Positions 32,903 to 41,435 of a stretch of DNA of 56,683 bases are shown piece after piece. Position 1 is the first letter of the stretch; the number at the start of each line of letters is the position of its first letter. The notes below the pieces were generated by a model. The model did no database searches. It saw only the letters and a program-made list of their open reading frames with translations, and was not told where the DNA came from. Source of the stretch: Streptomyces canus (GTDB lineage Bacteria; Actinomycetota; Actinomycetes; Streptomycetales; Streptomycetaceae); NCBI RefSeq assembly GCF_001514145.1, contig NZ_KQ948671.1:1-56683 (forward strand), written 5' to 3'. The position numbers and the translations under genes were made by a program.

Positions 32903-34514
32903 CCGATGAAGGGCCTCTCGTGGGAGCGAGGGGCCCTTCGAGGTTTCCCAGTCTCCGGTACGTCCGCGTCCCCGGCGGCCGCCACCACACCGGGTCCGCG
33001 CACCGCACGCCCTCTTTCCTGAGCCGCGCCCGGTGGATCTTGTTCGTGGCGGTGACCGGCATCCGCTCCACCACCCTCACGAACCGGGGCGCCATCTTCG
33101 TCCCGAGATCGGGCTGGGCTTCCAGGAAGTCCACGAAGGCCTCCGGATCGAAGGTCCCCGCGAGGGTCGCCATCACCTGGTCCCCGGTCACCGGATCCGG
33201 CACCGCGTACACGGCGACGGCCACCGCCCCCTCGTAGCGCGCGAGGATGTTCTCGATCATCGCGGCGGCCAGGTTCTCGCTGTCGACGCGCAGCCGGTCG
33301 TCGGTGCGGCCCGCGAAGTACAGATAGCCGTCGGCGTCCCGGTAGAAGAGGTCACCGGTCCAGTACCAGCCGCCCCGGCGCCGCTCGGCCTCCGCCTCCG
33401 CGTTGCGCCAGTACCCCTCGAAGGGGTTCGGCGCCCGGTTCACCAGCTCACCTATCGCCTCGTCCCCGTTCAGCAGCCGCCCCGCCGTGTCGAATCGTGC
33501 GGGGGGACACTCCTGCCCCGTCTCCTGATCGAGTACGACGAGCCCCGGCCCCGCCCGCCCGACCGCGCCCACCGGCGTGCCGGGCGCCCATTGGATCGCC
33601 GCGCCGCCCTCGGAGGACCCGTACCCCTCGACCAGCCGCACCCCGAACCGCCGCTCGAAGGCCGCCGCGTCCACCGCCCCCGCCTCGGTGCCGAAACCGA
33701 GCCGCAGCGGGTTGTCCCGGTCGTCCTCGCGGGGCTCGGTGGCCAGGACGTACTGGATCGCCCGGCCGACATAGGTGAAGTACGTCGCCCCGTACGCGCG
33801 TACGTCCACCAGGAACCCCGACGCCGAGAACCGCCGCCTCAGCGCCACCCCCGCCCCGCTCGCCAGCGCGGGCGCCCAGTCGGCGATCACCGCGTTGCCG
33901 TGGAACATCGGCATGCAGAGGTAGTGCACCCCGTCGGGACCGAGCCGGAACTGGTCGGCCAGCGAGCTCCCCGCCGCGGCCAGGCGGCCCTGGGAGCAGA
34001 GCGCGGCCTTGGGCGCGCCGGTCGAGCCGGAGGTGAAGTAGAGGAGGAGCCGGTCGTCGGGGGCGGCGCGGGAGGCGTCGGGTTCGGCGTCGGCGTAGGG
34101 CGCGAGCAGGGCGTCGTACTCCTCGGTGCCGGTCACCAGCAGACGGACGCCGGGGAGGTCGAGGCCCCTCAGCAACGGCAGGTGGGACGCCTCCGTGATC
34201 AACAGGCGGCACTCGGTGTGCAGGATGTCGCGGGCCAGTTCGAGTCCCCGGCGGGTGGGGTTGATGCCGGCGACGGCGGTACGGGCGAGCGCGGCGGCGC
34301 TCAGCCACAGCGGGTACTCGGGGGTGTTGTCGAGCAGCACACCGATGTGGGCCCCGGGGCCCGGCAGCAGGTCGGTGAGCAGCGCCGCCCGGGCGGCGGC
34401 GCCGACGGCGACCTCATGGTGGGTGAGCACCCGCCCCTCGAACCACAGCCCGGGCCGGTGGTCGCCCCACCGGCCGGCGACGAGCTCCGCGACCGTACGC
34501 CTCCTGGAGTCCAT
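32868..34514 (-). CDS. Acyl-CoA synthetase / AMP-dependent ligase
   Basis: 548 aa from ATG 34514. Adenylate-forming enzyme: P-loop-like LLLYFTSGSTGAPKAALCSQ, A5 region VEGYGSSEGGAA, A7-A8 WYWTGDLFYRDADGYLYFAG followed by RTDDRLRVDSENL, and the C-terminal catalytic Lys in VTATNKIHRARL. It therefore should activate a carboxylic acid to its CoA thioester, and the FadD/FACL17-like sequence points to a fatty or carboxylic acid. Its last 11 codons (including VRRQGLEPRTR) and the stop are read antisense through the tRNA-Lys, so the extreme C-terminus is tRNA-derived. Read in the opposite direction to its neighbouring tRNA. Confidence 0.88.
   Translation of the reverse strand: MDSRRRTVAELVAGRWGDHRPGLWFEGRVLTHHEVAVGAAARAALLTDLLPGPGAHIGVLLDNTPEYPLWLSAAALARTAVAGINPTRRGLELARDILHTECRLLITEASHLPLLRGLDLPGVRLLVTGTEEYDALLAPYADAEPDASRAAPDDRLLLYFTSGSTGAPKAALCSQGRLAAAGSSLADQFRLGPDGVHYLCMPMFHGNAVIADWAPALASGAGVALRRRFSASGFLVDVRAYGATYFTYVGRAIQYVLATEPREDDRDNPLRLGFGTEAGAVDAAAFERRFGVRLVEGYGSSEGGAAIQWAPGTPVGAVGRAGPGLVVLDQETGQECPPARFDTAGRLLNGDEAIGELVNRAPNPFEGYWRNAEAEAERRRGGWYWTGDLFYRDADGYLYFAGRTDDRLRVDSENLAAAMIENILARYEGAVAVAVYAVPDPVTGDQVMATLAGTFDPEAFVDFLEAQPDLGTKMAPRFVRVVERMPVTATNKIHRARLRKEGVRCADPVWWRPPGTRTYRRLGNLEGPLAPTRGPSSVRRQGLEPRTR
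32908..32939 (+). terminator. Terminator hairpin after tRNA-Lys copy 2
   Basis: 13-bp stem GAAGGGCCTCTCG / CGAGGGGCCCTTC with one G-U type pair and a 6-nt loop, starting six bases after the tRNA. It lies inside the 3' end of the antisense acyl-CoA ligase gene. Confidence 0.75.
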
Positions 34515-34555
34515 GGAGGCGTACGGTAGTTGACGCACCGTCAGATGTGGAGGGC

Positions 34556-34990
34556 CTAGGACAGCGCGCTGACGGCGACCATGAAGACCACGCAGACCAG
34601 CACGACCACGCCGACGAGGGCGAGCACCGCGCAGGCAGCGCACCCGTGCCCGCCACGGCCGGGGCGGGCCGTCGCCACGACGTCCGGGCCGTCGGCGTAG
34701 TGGACGGTGACGATGTCGCCCTCGAGTATCGTCCCCGGACCGCCCTCCTCCTCGAAACGGACGACCCGGCCGTCACGGGCCCTGAACTCGTACACATGGC
34801 GCAGCGCGGTACGCACCCGGGTGTCGCCGCCCCCGTGCGCCGTCGCGTACACCCGCAGGCACCGCCCCTCGGCGGTCAGCCCGCTCCGCCAGGCGCTGCG
34901 CATCCGCAGCCAGCGCCGCACCACGACGTACGCGGCGAGGAGGACCACGGCCATGATCTGGCCGGGAATGATGTAGAAGAAGGCGTCCAT
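34556..34990 (-). CDS. Small membrane protein, DUF3592-like
   Basis: 144 aa from ATG 34990 with GGGGG seven bases upstream. Two hydrophobic segments at the ends (about 4-22 and 118-140) flank a beta-rich extracytoplasmic or cytoplasmic domain (GDTRVRTALRHVYEFRARDG, GDIVTVHYADGPDVVA), the layout of DUF3592 proteins. Function unknown. Downstream of the LPMO gene in the same direction, 85 bp apart, so it could be read through. Confidence 0.75.
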   Translation of the reverse strand: MDAFFYIIPGQIMAVVLLAAYVVVRRWLRMRSAWRSGLTAEGRCLRVYATAHGGGDTRVRTALRHVYEFRARDGRVVRFEEEGGPGTILEGDIVTVHYADGPDVVATARPGRGGHGCAACAVLALVGVVVLVCVVFMVAVSALS

Positions 34991-35075
34991 GACAGATCCC
35001 CCGAGGTCAGGCACCGATCGCGTGATCGTGTGGGGAACGTACCCCGGGGGACACCTGGACTGTCTCAAGCGATGC

Positions 35076-35681
35076 TCAGAACGTGACGTCCGAGCAGGCG
35101 TAGAACGCGTTCGTCGTGTCGGCGATCGTCCACACCGCGACGATCACATGCCGTCCGCTGAGCCCGGACGGCAGGGTGCCGCTGTGGGAGAGGGTCGAGG
35201 GGGGCCGCTGGCCGTTGTAGGGGACGGTCAGGAACGGGGTGAGGTTGAGGTCGGAACGGGCCAGGTTGTGGTTCGGGTTCCAGCCCGCCTTGGTGACGTA
35301 GTACTTGAAGTCGGTCGTGGCGTGCATGGCGGTGAACTGCCAGCGGAAGGTGTAGCTCTGGCCGCCCGTCACCTTGGTCGTCGGCCAGACGCTGCCCGAC
35401 GGGGTCTTCGGCGCGCTGAGCTGGCTGAACTGGCTCAGGCCGGCGTTGCATATCTGCCCGTCGGCGGGGCCTGAGGCCGGGAAGCCCTTCGGGCCCTCGA
35501 CGCTCTGTGGCTCCCACTGGATCGAGCCGCAGTTCGCCACCGTGCCGTTCTGGCAGAGCTTCTGCCTGCTGATGGGGAGGTCGGTGTAGCCGTGGCTGCT
35601 GGCACCGCCGGAGGAGAGCACGACGGCTCCGGTGGTGGCGAGGCCCACCACGGCGGCGTACCACTTGGTCTTTTTGCGCAT
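35076..35681 (-). CDS. lpmP: AA10 lytic polysaccharide monooxygenase (LpmP-like)
   Basis: 201 aa from an ATG with AGGAG upstream. After the signal peptide the mature protein starts at His30 (GASS-HGYTDLP), which with His120 (FTAMHATTDF) forms the copper histidine brace. The chain is a single AA10 domain with no binding module. Cysteines at 43, 51, 78 and near the C-terminus (FYACSDVTF) can form two disulfides. It cleaves chitin or cellulose oxidatively using copper. Its position near cslA-glxA, and the matching gene SCO2833 (recalled as LpmP), suggest a role in processing the tip glucan or the wall during morphogenesis. A DasR-type site lies 42 bp upstream, so N-acetylglucosamine metabolism probably controls it. 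Confidence 0.9.
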   Translation of the reverse strand: MRKKTKWYAAVVGLATTGAVVLSSGGASSHGYTDLPISRQKLCQNGTVANCGSIQWEPQSVEGPKGFPASGPADGQICNAGLSQFSQLSAPKTPSGSVWPTTKVTGGQSYTFRWQFTAMHATTDFKYYVTKAGWNPNHNLARSDLNLTPFLTVPYNGQRPPSTLSHSGTLPSGLSGRHVIVAVWTIADTTNAFYACSDVTF

Positions 35682-35722
35682 GCTGCCGCTCCTGGAGAAC
35701 GTGGGGGAAGTTCAGTGAGCTT

Positions 35723-35738
35723 GCAGGTCTAGACCAAG
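35723..35738. promoter_or_regulatory. Candidate dre site (DasR-responsive element) for the LPMO gene
   Basis: GCAGGTCTAGACCAAG contains the palindromic core GGTCTAGACC of the dre consensus (TGGTCTAGACCA). It sits 42-57 bp upstream of the start codon at 35681, where a GntR-type repressor would block RNA polymerase. Chitinase and chitin-binding protein promoters in Streptomyces carry the same element. Confidence 0.75.
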
Positions 35739-35777
35739 TCCCAGATTATTACCGTGCGTTGACCATGTCCATACCAA

Positions 35778-36887
35778 TCACCCGCCCTGTTCTGCGCGTC
35801 CCGCGCAGAACGCCACCGTCAAGTCCTTCACCAGCGCCTTGCGTTCGTAGTCGTCCAGTTCCACCAGGCCCCGCATGGTCAGCCGGGTCACCGTGTCCTC
35901 CACCGAGTCCACGACCGAGGTGAGCATCGTGGCCCGGTGCTGGGCGTCCAGCGCGGCGATCCGGCGGCGGTGCATCGCCGCGGCGACCTCGGGGGCGTAC
36001 TCGACGCGCAGCGGCTGGACCGAGAAAACCTCGACGCCGACGGGCGCGGTCTCCGCGGCCACCAGCCGGGTCAGCGCCTCCCCCGCCGCGTCGACCGAGC
36101 CGCGGCCGGAGCCCGGCGCCTCCACCGGGACCCGGGCGAGCGCGGCCTCGACGCACTCGCGCAGAAACGTCTCGTGGTCGTCGACGCCCAGCGTGGCCCG
36201 CGCGGTGTCCCGCACCCGCCACACCACGAGGACGACGACCCGGAGCGCGACCCCGCTCGCGTCGGCGGCCGGCATCGGCTCGCCGCGCCAGTGCCGCAGC
36301 CGTACGTCGACCCGGCGGCGCAGCAGCAGCGGGTTGACCCACATCAGGCCGGTGCGCCGGACGGTCCCCCGGTAGCGGCCGAACAGCCCGAGCACCCAGG
36401 CACCTCCGGTACGGCCGCGGGCCAGTCCGCCGAAACCGAACAGGCCGAGGGCACCGGCTCCGGCGTACGCCGCCCACTGCGCCGGGCCGAGGACCCCGCC
36501 CGCGAACTCCGGGACCCTGAGAGCCTCCAGGGCGAGCGGCGGCAGCAGCCCCGCCCACCACGAAGTGATCGCGCACCCGGCCAGTCCGCAGGCGCCGGCC
36601 AGGACGCCCGCCGAGCCCGGCAGCACTCGCGCGGGGCGCTCGGCCAGCTCGGGGTCGACGTCGGGGGCGGGGCGCGGGGTGACCTGACCGGTTCTGCGCA
36701 GGCGGGGCTGCTCACCGGTGCCCTGCCGGCGTGCCACCACCGCGGGCCTCAGCGGGACCGACACCGGGTCCGGGTCGTCACGGAAGAGCAGATGGACGGG
36801 GATCTCGGTGGTCGCCTCGTTCTGGATGAGCCGGGCGGGCCGTGACGGCCCCTCGGACTCGGGGGTGTGTGAAGTGGTCGTGCTCAT
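35778..36887 (-). CDS. SPFH/band 7 family membrane protein
   Basis: 369 aa from ATG 36887, chosen for GGAGG five bases upstream. The N-terminal 80 residues are disordered and Pro-rich. Two hydrophobic segments (about 88-107 and 125-150) precede an SPFH domain (about 165-320, LFGRYRGTVRRTGLMWVNPLL, VDVRLRHWRGEPM, ALRVVVLVVWRVRDTARATL). The tail is helical and could oligomerise. Stomatin/flotillin-like proteins organise membrane microdomains, which fits a polar-growth role next to cslA-glxA. In many Streptomyces it sits in this same neighbourhood, as I recall. Confidence 0.85.
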   Translation of the reverse strand: MSTTTSHTPESEGPSRPARLIQNEATTEIPVHLLFRDDPDPVSVPLRPAVVARRQGTGEQPRLRRTGQVTPRPAPDVDPELAERPARVLPGSAGVLAGACGLAGCAITSWWAGLLPPLALEALRVPEFAGGVLGPAQWAAYAGAGALGLFGFGGLARGRTGGAWVLGLFGRYRGTVRRTGLMWVNPLLLRRRVDVRLRHWRGEPMPAADASGVALRVVVLVVWRVRDTARATLGVDDHETFLRECVEAALARVPVEAPGSGRGSVDAAGEALTRLVAAETAPVGVEVFSVQPLRVEYAPEVAAAMHRRRIAALDAQHRATMLTSVVDSVEDTVTRLTMRGLVELDDYERKALVKDLTVAFCAGRAEQGG

Positions 36888-36962
36888 GAGTGCCTCCAGC
36901 CTCCGCGCCAGATGCGTCACAAAAGGTGATGACGCGCCAGGTGATGACGACGCGCCGGGTGA

Positions 36963-38297
36963 CTACGAGAAGAGCCGCCGCCAGGTCTCCGGCCCCGGGT
37001 AGCCGTCCGCCGCGCCGCCCCGCCAGCCCTGGGCACGCTGGAAGGCCTCGACGCCCCGCCGGTCCGGCTCGCCCCAGCGCGGACCCGGCCCGGTCGTGTA
37101 GTACTTGCCGAACCCTTTCTTCACCAGCTGTCCGCCGAGCTGGGTGACGTACTCGTTGGTCGCGCCGGGGCGGAACATCGCGCGCCCCGGGTAGCCGGTG
37201 ACCCCGTGGGAGGAGGGTGTGGACGGGCCCGCCGTCCCCGTCCCACCGCCCGCCCCGATGTCCTTGCCGCCGCCCGTCACCAGCAGCGTCCAGGTCGGCG
37301 CCCCGGGCAGCCCGCCCGCGTCCTTGCCCCGCCACCCCTGCGCCTGCTGGAACGCCTGAGTGGCCCTGCGGTCCGCGTCCGTCCAGCGGGGGCCGGGGCC
37401 GGAGGTGTAGTAGCGCCCGGCGCCGCGCGCGACGAGCATCCGGCCGAGCTGGGTGACGTACTTGTTGTTGGCCCCGGGCCCGAAGTAGGCACTCCCCGGG
37501 TAGGACGTCACGGCCGGTGAGCCCGGCTTGGCGTTGTCGGTCGCGGTGGGATCCGTCCCGGTGTCCGTGGTGCCGCCCGCGAGGTCCTTGTACCGGTAGG
37601 CGACGTACCGGTCCGAGTTGCTCCAGTAGGCGTACGGGGTGGCCTGCTCGCGGGCGTGCGGACGGGTCTCCTCGTAGGCGACGTAGTAGGTGCGCGTAAG
37701 GTCCGTCCAGCCGCCGAAGATGACGACGTGGGAGCCCTGCTCGGGGTTGTCCGGGTTGTGGAAGAGCAGGATGTCGCCGGGCTGCAGGTCGTCCTTGGCG
37801 ATCTTGATCCCGTACTTGCCGAGGCTGCCGGTCCACTCGTTGGCCGGGAGGTTCCAGGCCATGGACACGAAGCCCGAGCAGTCCTGGCGGTAGCCGTCGC
37901 TCCAGTACTCGGACATGCTGTACGGCACCTTCGCGGCGACCCACTGTTTGGCCCGTCTGATGATGTCGGCGCGGGTGATGGTCGGCGCCTTGGCGACCAC
38001 CGGCCCGCCGCCGGGGCCGTGCAGCGGGGCCTTGCGGCCCTGCGGGGTGTCGGGTTCGTCGCCCGCGGGGATGCCGGGGGCGCCGGGACGGGCGGGGGCT
38101 TGGGGGGCGGCGAAGGCCGGGGCCGCGTGGACCGCGCCGAAGGCGGTGGAGGCCGCGGCGGCGGTGGCCAGGATCACGACTCGGGCGGCCGCGGGGTGAC
38201 CTCCGGTCGATCGCGGGAGAACGCGACGCCAGTGGACGCAGCCGGGGCAGTCGCAGTCGCTCGCGGGATCGATTTCCTCGAATACCGGAGTCTCCAT
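36963..38297 (-). CDS. Secreted NlpC/P60-type peptidoglycan hydrolase with two C-terminal repeats
   Basis: 444 aa from ATG 38297 with GGAGGG upstream. A Cys-rich N-terminal cytoplasmic stretch (DPASDCDCPGCVHW), then a hydrophobic signal-anchor (about 35-62). The catalytic domain (about 115-250) has the Cys in YRQDCSGFVSMAW and the His in QGSHVVIFGG, the NlpC/P60 dyad that cuts D-Glu-meso-diaminopimelate bonds. Two repeats of about 65 residues follow (about 290-355 and 378-444), each with YPG-A-F-PGA-N-YVTQLG, GPGPRW and AFQ-AQGWRG, a peptidoglycan-binding module. The unusual feature is the four-Cys cytoplasmic head. Likely remodels the wall where CslA/GlxA work. Confidence 0.88.
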   Translation of the reverse strand: METPVFEEIDPASDCDCPGCVHWRRVLPRSTGGHPAAARVVILATAAAASTAFGAVHAAPAFAAPQAPARPGAPGIPAGDEPDTPQGRKAPLHGPGGGPVVAKAPTITRADIIRRAKQWVAAKVPYSMSEYWSDGYRQDCSGFVSMAWNLPANEWTGSLGKYGIKIAKDDLQPGDILLFHNPDNPEQGSHVVIFGGWTDLTRTYYVAYEETRPHAREQATPYAYWSNSDRYVAYRYKDLAGGTTDTGTDPTATDNAKPGSPAVTSYPGSAYFGPGANNKYVTQLGRMLVARGAGRYYTSGPGPRWTDADRRATQAFQQAQGWRGKDAGGLPGAPTWTLLVTGGGKDIGAGGGTGTAGPSTPSSHGVTGYPGRAMFRPGATNEYVTQLGGQLVKKGFGKYYTTGPGPRWGEPDRRGVEAFQRAQGWRGGAADGYPGPETWRRLFS

Positions 38298-38462
38298 GCG
38301 ACGCCCCTCACCCTCCAGGTAGATATGTCCGCAACTATGCACATTCGCCAGTTTCTCAACTGACGCCCGGACGCGCATGCTGACGGTCCGAATGATGTAC
38401 GGCACCCTCGGGAGCGTTCCGGAGCACCCACCGGCATCCGGTAGAGTCGTGCAGGTCAGCAG

Positions 38463-38536
38463 GCGCCGCTAGCTCAGTTGGTTAGAGCAGCTGACTCTTA
38501 ATCAGCGGGTCCGGGGTTCGAGTCCCTGGCGGCGCA
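38463..38536 (+). tRNA. tRNA-Lys (anticodon CTT), copy 3
   Basis: 74 nt, identical to the copies at 18165 and 32829. The preceding GTCAGCAG is shared with copy 1. It is followed by a tandem array of its own 3' half (38501-39080). Confidence 0.97.
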
Positions 38537-39080
38537 CAGACGGTTGAAGGCCTCCCGCGAGAGTGGGGGGCCTTCAACGTTGAAACGAGCGACTCCGGCA
38601 CACAGGCGCGACCAGGGGGACGGCAGCGGCGGCCGGGGGTCCGGGGGTCACCCCCGGGAAGACACAGCATCAGCGGGTCCGGGGTTCGAGTCCCTGGCGG
38701 CGCACCGACGATTGAAGGCCTCCCACGAAACCGGGGGGGCCTTCAATGTTGAAACGAGCGACTCCGGCACACAGGCGCGACCAGGCGGTCATGCAGCGGC
38801 GGCCGGGGGTCCGGGGGTCGCCCCCGGGAAGACACAGCATCAGCGGGTCCGGGGTTCGAGTCCCTGGCGGCGCACAGACGGTTGAAGGCCCCCCGCGAGA
38901 GTGGGGGGCCTTCAACGTTGAAACGAGCGACTCCGGCACACAGGCGCGACCAGGCGGTCATGCAGCGGCGGCCGACGGTCCGGGGGTCGCCCCAGGGAAG
39001 ACACAGCATCAGCGGGTCCGGGGTTCGAGTCCCTGGCGGCGCACCGACGATTGAAGGCCTCCCACGAAACCGGGGGGCCG
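38501..39080 (+). repeat. Tandem array of tRNA-Lys 3' halves plus terminator units
   Basis: About 3.4 head-to-tail units of 168-170 bp, starting at the tRNA 3' half (38501). Each unit has: the last 36 nt of tRNA-Lys (copies at 38501-38536, 38669-38704, 38839-38874, 39008-39043; the three extra copies are identical to the true tRNA over these 36 nt), a terminator-like hairpin, and a 90-bp spacer ending GGGAAGACACAGC. The hairpin versions alternate: unit 1 and 3 begin CAGACGGTTGAAGG, units 2 and 4 begin CCGACGATTGAAGG. So the array is two copies of a 338-bp dimer, the last cut short near 39080. None of the extra halves can form a full tRNA. Confidence 0.9.
38543..38578 (+). terminator. Terminator hairpin after tRNA-Lys copy 3 (repeated in the array)
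   Basis: Stem GTTGAAGGCCTCCC / GGGGGGCCTTCAAC (14 bp, one G-U type pair) with an 8-nt loop, seven bases after the tRNA. The same hairpin recurs at about 38711-38748 and 38879-38917, and half of it at 39050-39079. Confidence 0.75.
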
Positions 39081-39425
39081 ACTTGTATGACAGGCGCCCC
39101 ATTGAACGCGTATGACCGGTAAACACCGCGTTTCGCATCTTGCGATCATGATGAGCACCGTAGAACCCTGGTTCTTCAAGATGCTGCGGATACGCGGCAG
39201 TTGGGGGGCAAGGATCCGGTTGCCGGAGTTGCGGGGAAAGGGGCCCCGCTTCGGAGGATGCCGAGGGGGGCGTCTGCAACCGGAAGGCCGCTGTTACCTG
39301 TCTAATGCTATGAAGATTGTGGTGACTGCGGCCCACCACTGATACGTCTGTGAAGGTCGAGGGGGACCAGAGCAGACGCAAGGAAACGACGACACGCGGC
39401 TCGTCCGCGTGTGGGGGGATGACTC
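39081..39425 (+). other. Intergenic leader of cslA
   Basis: 345 bp between the tRNA array and cslA, with no convincing gene. It is less GC-rich than its surroundings in parts (for example 39295-39320). A hairpin GCGGGG (39231-39236) / CCCCGC (39244-39249) lies midway. The purine-rich GTGTGGGGGGATGACTC just before the start codon supplies the ribosome-binding site. The promoter for the cslA-glxA operon must lie here; I could not pick a clear -35/-10 pair. Confidence 0.5.
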
Positions 39426-41435
39426 ATGACGTCGACGCCGACGGGCGCCCGGCAGAACTTCGACCCGTCCGACACCACTCAGCTCAGGCTGCCTTCGCAT
39501 CGGACCGGCACACTGCGCCGGATAAAGAAGACGCTTCCGAAGTACGACTACGAGCACTACAGCAGACTCGCCGGTCCCCTCACGCAGCCCGACCCGGGCC
39601 AGCCCTACAAGGTGCAGTACCGCTCGCTGATCTCTCAGGAGCCGCACCGCATCCGGGTCGCCCTGATGCTCGCCGCCGCGCCGCTGCTCTCGCTGGTCCT
39701 GCTGGCCTGGCTGCTGCAGCCCGAGCACTGGACCGAGCGGGACTACCCGGCCTTCTCCTGGCTGCCGGCACTGGACATCGTCATGCTGGTCTCGATCGGC
39801 CTGATCGAGTTCTTCCGCTGCATGAACGTCCTGTCCAACGCGCACGCCACCCTGGTCGCCCGCGACCCGATCCCGGTGGTTCCCGAGACCGGCACCAGAG
39901 TCGCCTTCCTCACCTCCTTCGTGCCCGGCAAGGAGCCGCTGGAGATGGTGACGAAGACCCTGGAAGCCGCGGTGAGGATCCGCCACCGCGGCCTCATGCA
40001 TGTCTGGCTCCTGGACGAGGGCGACGACCCGGCGGTCAAGGAAGTGTGCGCCCGGCTCGGCGTGCACCACTTCTCCCGCAAGGGCGTCGAGAAGTGGAAC
40101 CGACCCAAGGGCCCGCACCGCGCCAAGACCAAGCACGGCAACTACAACGCCTGGCTGGACGCGCACGGCGACCAGTACGACTACTTCGCCTCCGTGGACA
40201 CCGACCACGTGCCGCTGCCCAACTACCTGGAGCGGATGCTCGGCTACTTCCGCGACCCGGACATCGGCTTCGTGATCGGCCCGCAGGTCTACGGCAACTA
40301 CGACAACTTCGTCACCAAGGCAGCCGAGTCCCAGCAGTTCCTCTTCCACGCGCTGATCCAGCGCGCCGGCAACAAGTACGGCGCCCCGATGTTCGTGGGC
40401 ACCTCCAACGCCGTACGGATCAAGGCGCTGAAGCAGATCGGCGGGCTGTACGACTCGATCACCGAGGACATGGCCACCGGCTTCGAGATCCACCGCGCCA
40501 AGAACCCGGCCACCGGCAGGAAGTGGCGCTCGGTCTACACCCCGGACGTCCTCGCGGTCGGCGAGGGCCCCAGCGCCTGGACCGACTTCTTCACCCAGCA
40601 GATGCGCTGGTCGCGAGGGACGTACGAGACGATCCTCAAGCAGTACTGGAAGGGCTGGTACTCGCTGCCGCCGAGCAAGCTCTTCAACTACACGATGATG
40701 ATCATCTTCTACCCGATGTCCGCCCTGAACTGGATCCTCGCAGCCCTGAGCTGCGCGCTGTTCCTGGGCCTGGGCGCCTCGGGTGTGAACATCGACCCGA
40801 CCGTGTGGCTGATGCTCTACGGCAACGCCTCCGCGCTCCAGATCGGCCTGTACATCTGGAACCGCCGCCACAACGTCTCCCCGCACGAGCCCGAGGGCTC
40901 CGGCGGGGTCGCGGGCATGGTGATGTCGGCGCTGTCCGCCCCGCTGTACGCGAAGGCGCTGGTCGACTCGCTGCTGCGGCGCAAGAGCAAGTTCGTGGTG
41001 ACGCCCAAGGGCGACTCGGCCAGCCCCGACCGGTGGTTCGCGACCTTCCGCTACCACTGGTACTTCATCCTGATCTTCGGTGGCTCGATCGGTGCCGGTG
41101 TCGCCCTCGGGCACTCGCATCCCGCGATGATCATCTGGGCGACCTTCGCCATGCTGATCACCGCGACACCGATCTTCACCTGGCGGCACATGCTGCGACA
41201 GGCGAAGAAGAAGCCCGCCACGGCCGCCGAGGCGCCCCAGGGTCCGGTGGTCCCGGCTCAGATCCCGGCGCAGTACCAGCCGCAGCCGCTGCCTGCCCAG
41301 CAGGCCCAGGCCCCGCACGCCCCGGCCCACAAGCCGACCTGGGCCGCCGGCTCGAACCCGGGCACCGCAGGCGACGGGGGCAACGACCAGACCATGCAGA
41401 TCGCCCTTGGTGGACTTGGGGGACGTAAGGAATGA
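39426..41435 (+). CDS. cslA: CslA: cellulose synthase-like glycosyltransferase
   Basis: 669 aa processive GT2 glycosyltransferase that makes a beta-glucan at hyphal tips. Catalytic motifs by residue: first Asp in LLDEGDD (about 197), DxD in SVDTDHV (258-260), TED (346-348) and QxxRW in QQMRWSRGT (391-395). Membrane segments flank it (about 78-97, 112-133, and a group at about 420-600). The N-terminal 60 residues are cytoplasmic. The C-terminal tail of about 60 residues is rich in Gln, Pro and Ala. The operon continues into glxA with a 4-bp ATGA overlap. In S. coelicolor and S. lividans CslA and GlxA act together in tip polysaccharide formation. Confidence 0.95.
   Translation: MTSTPTGARQNFDPSDTTQLRLPSHRTGTLRRIKKTLPKYDYEHYSRLAGPLTQPDPGQPYKVQYRSLISQEPHRIRVALMLAAAPLLSLVLLAWLLQPEHWTERDYPAFSWLPALDIVMLVSIGLIEFFRCMNVLSNAHATLVARDPIPVVPETGTRVAFLTSFVPGKEPLEMVTKTLEAAVRIRHRGLMHVWLLDEGDDPAVKEVCARLGVHHFSRKGVEKWNRPKGPHRAKTKHGNYNAWLDAHGDQYDYFASVDTDHVPLPNYLERMLGYFRDPDIGFVIGPQVYGNYDNFVTKAAESQQFLFHALIQRAGNKYGAPMFVGTSNAVRIKALKQIGGLYDSITEDMATGFEIHRAKNPATGRKWRSVYTPDVLAVGEGPSAWTDFFTQQMRWSRGTYETILKQYWKGWYSLPPSKLFNYTMMIIFYPMSALNWILAALSCALFLGLGASGVNIDPTVWLMLYGNASALQIGLYIWNRRHNVSPHEPEGSGGVAGMVMSALSAPLYAKALVDSLLRRKSKFVVTPKGDSASPDRWFATFRYHWYFILIFGGSIGAGVALGHSHPAMIIWATFAMLITATPIFTWRHMLRQAKKKPATAAEAPQGPVVPAQIPAQYQPQPLPAQQAQAPHAPAHKPTWAAGSNPGTAGDGGNDQTMQIALGGLGGRKE

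Noticed and set aside
38501..39080. CRISPR array
   Set aside because: Repeats are tRNA-derived and 168-170 bp apart; spacers are near-identical to each other, and no cas genes are seen (the Cas4-like nuclease belongs to a helicase operon).
39112..39342. 76-codon frame before cslA
   Set aside because: No ribosome-binding site, poor third-position GC, and no recognisable similarity.
38482..39381. Open frames in the tRNA array giving proteins with repeated GLEPRTR / RDSNPGPADA
   Set aside because: These are translations of tRNA and terminator repeats, with no independent start signals or codon bias.
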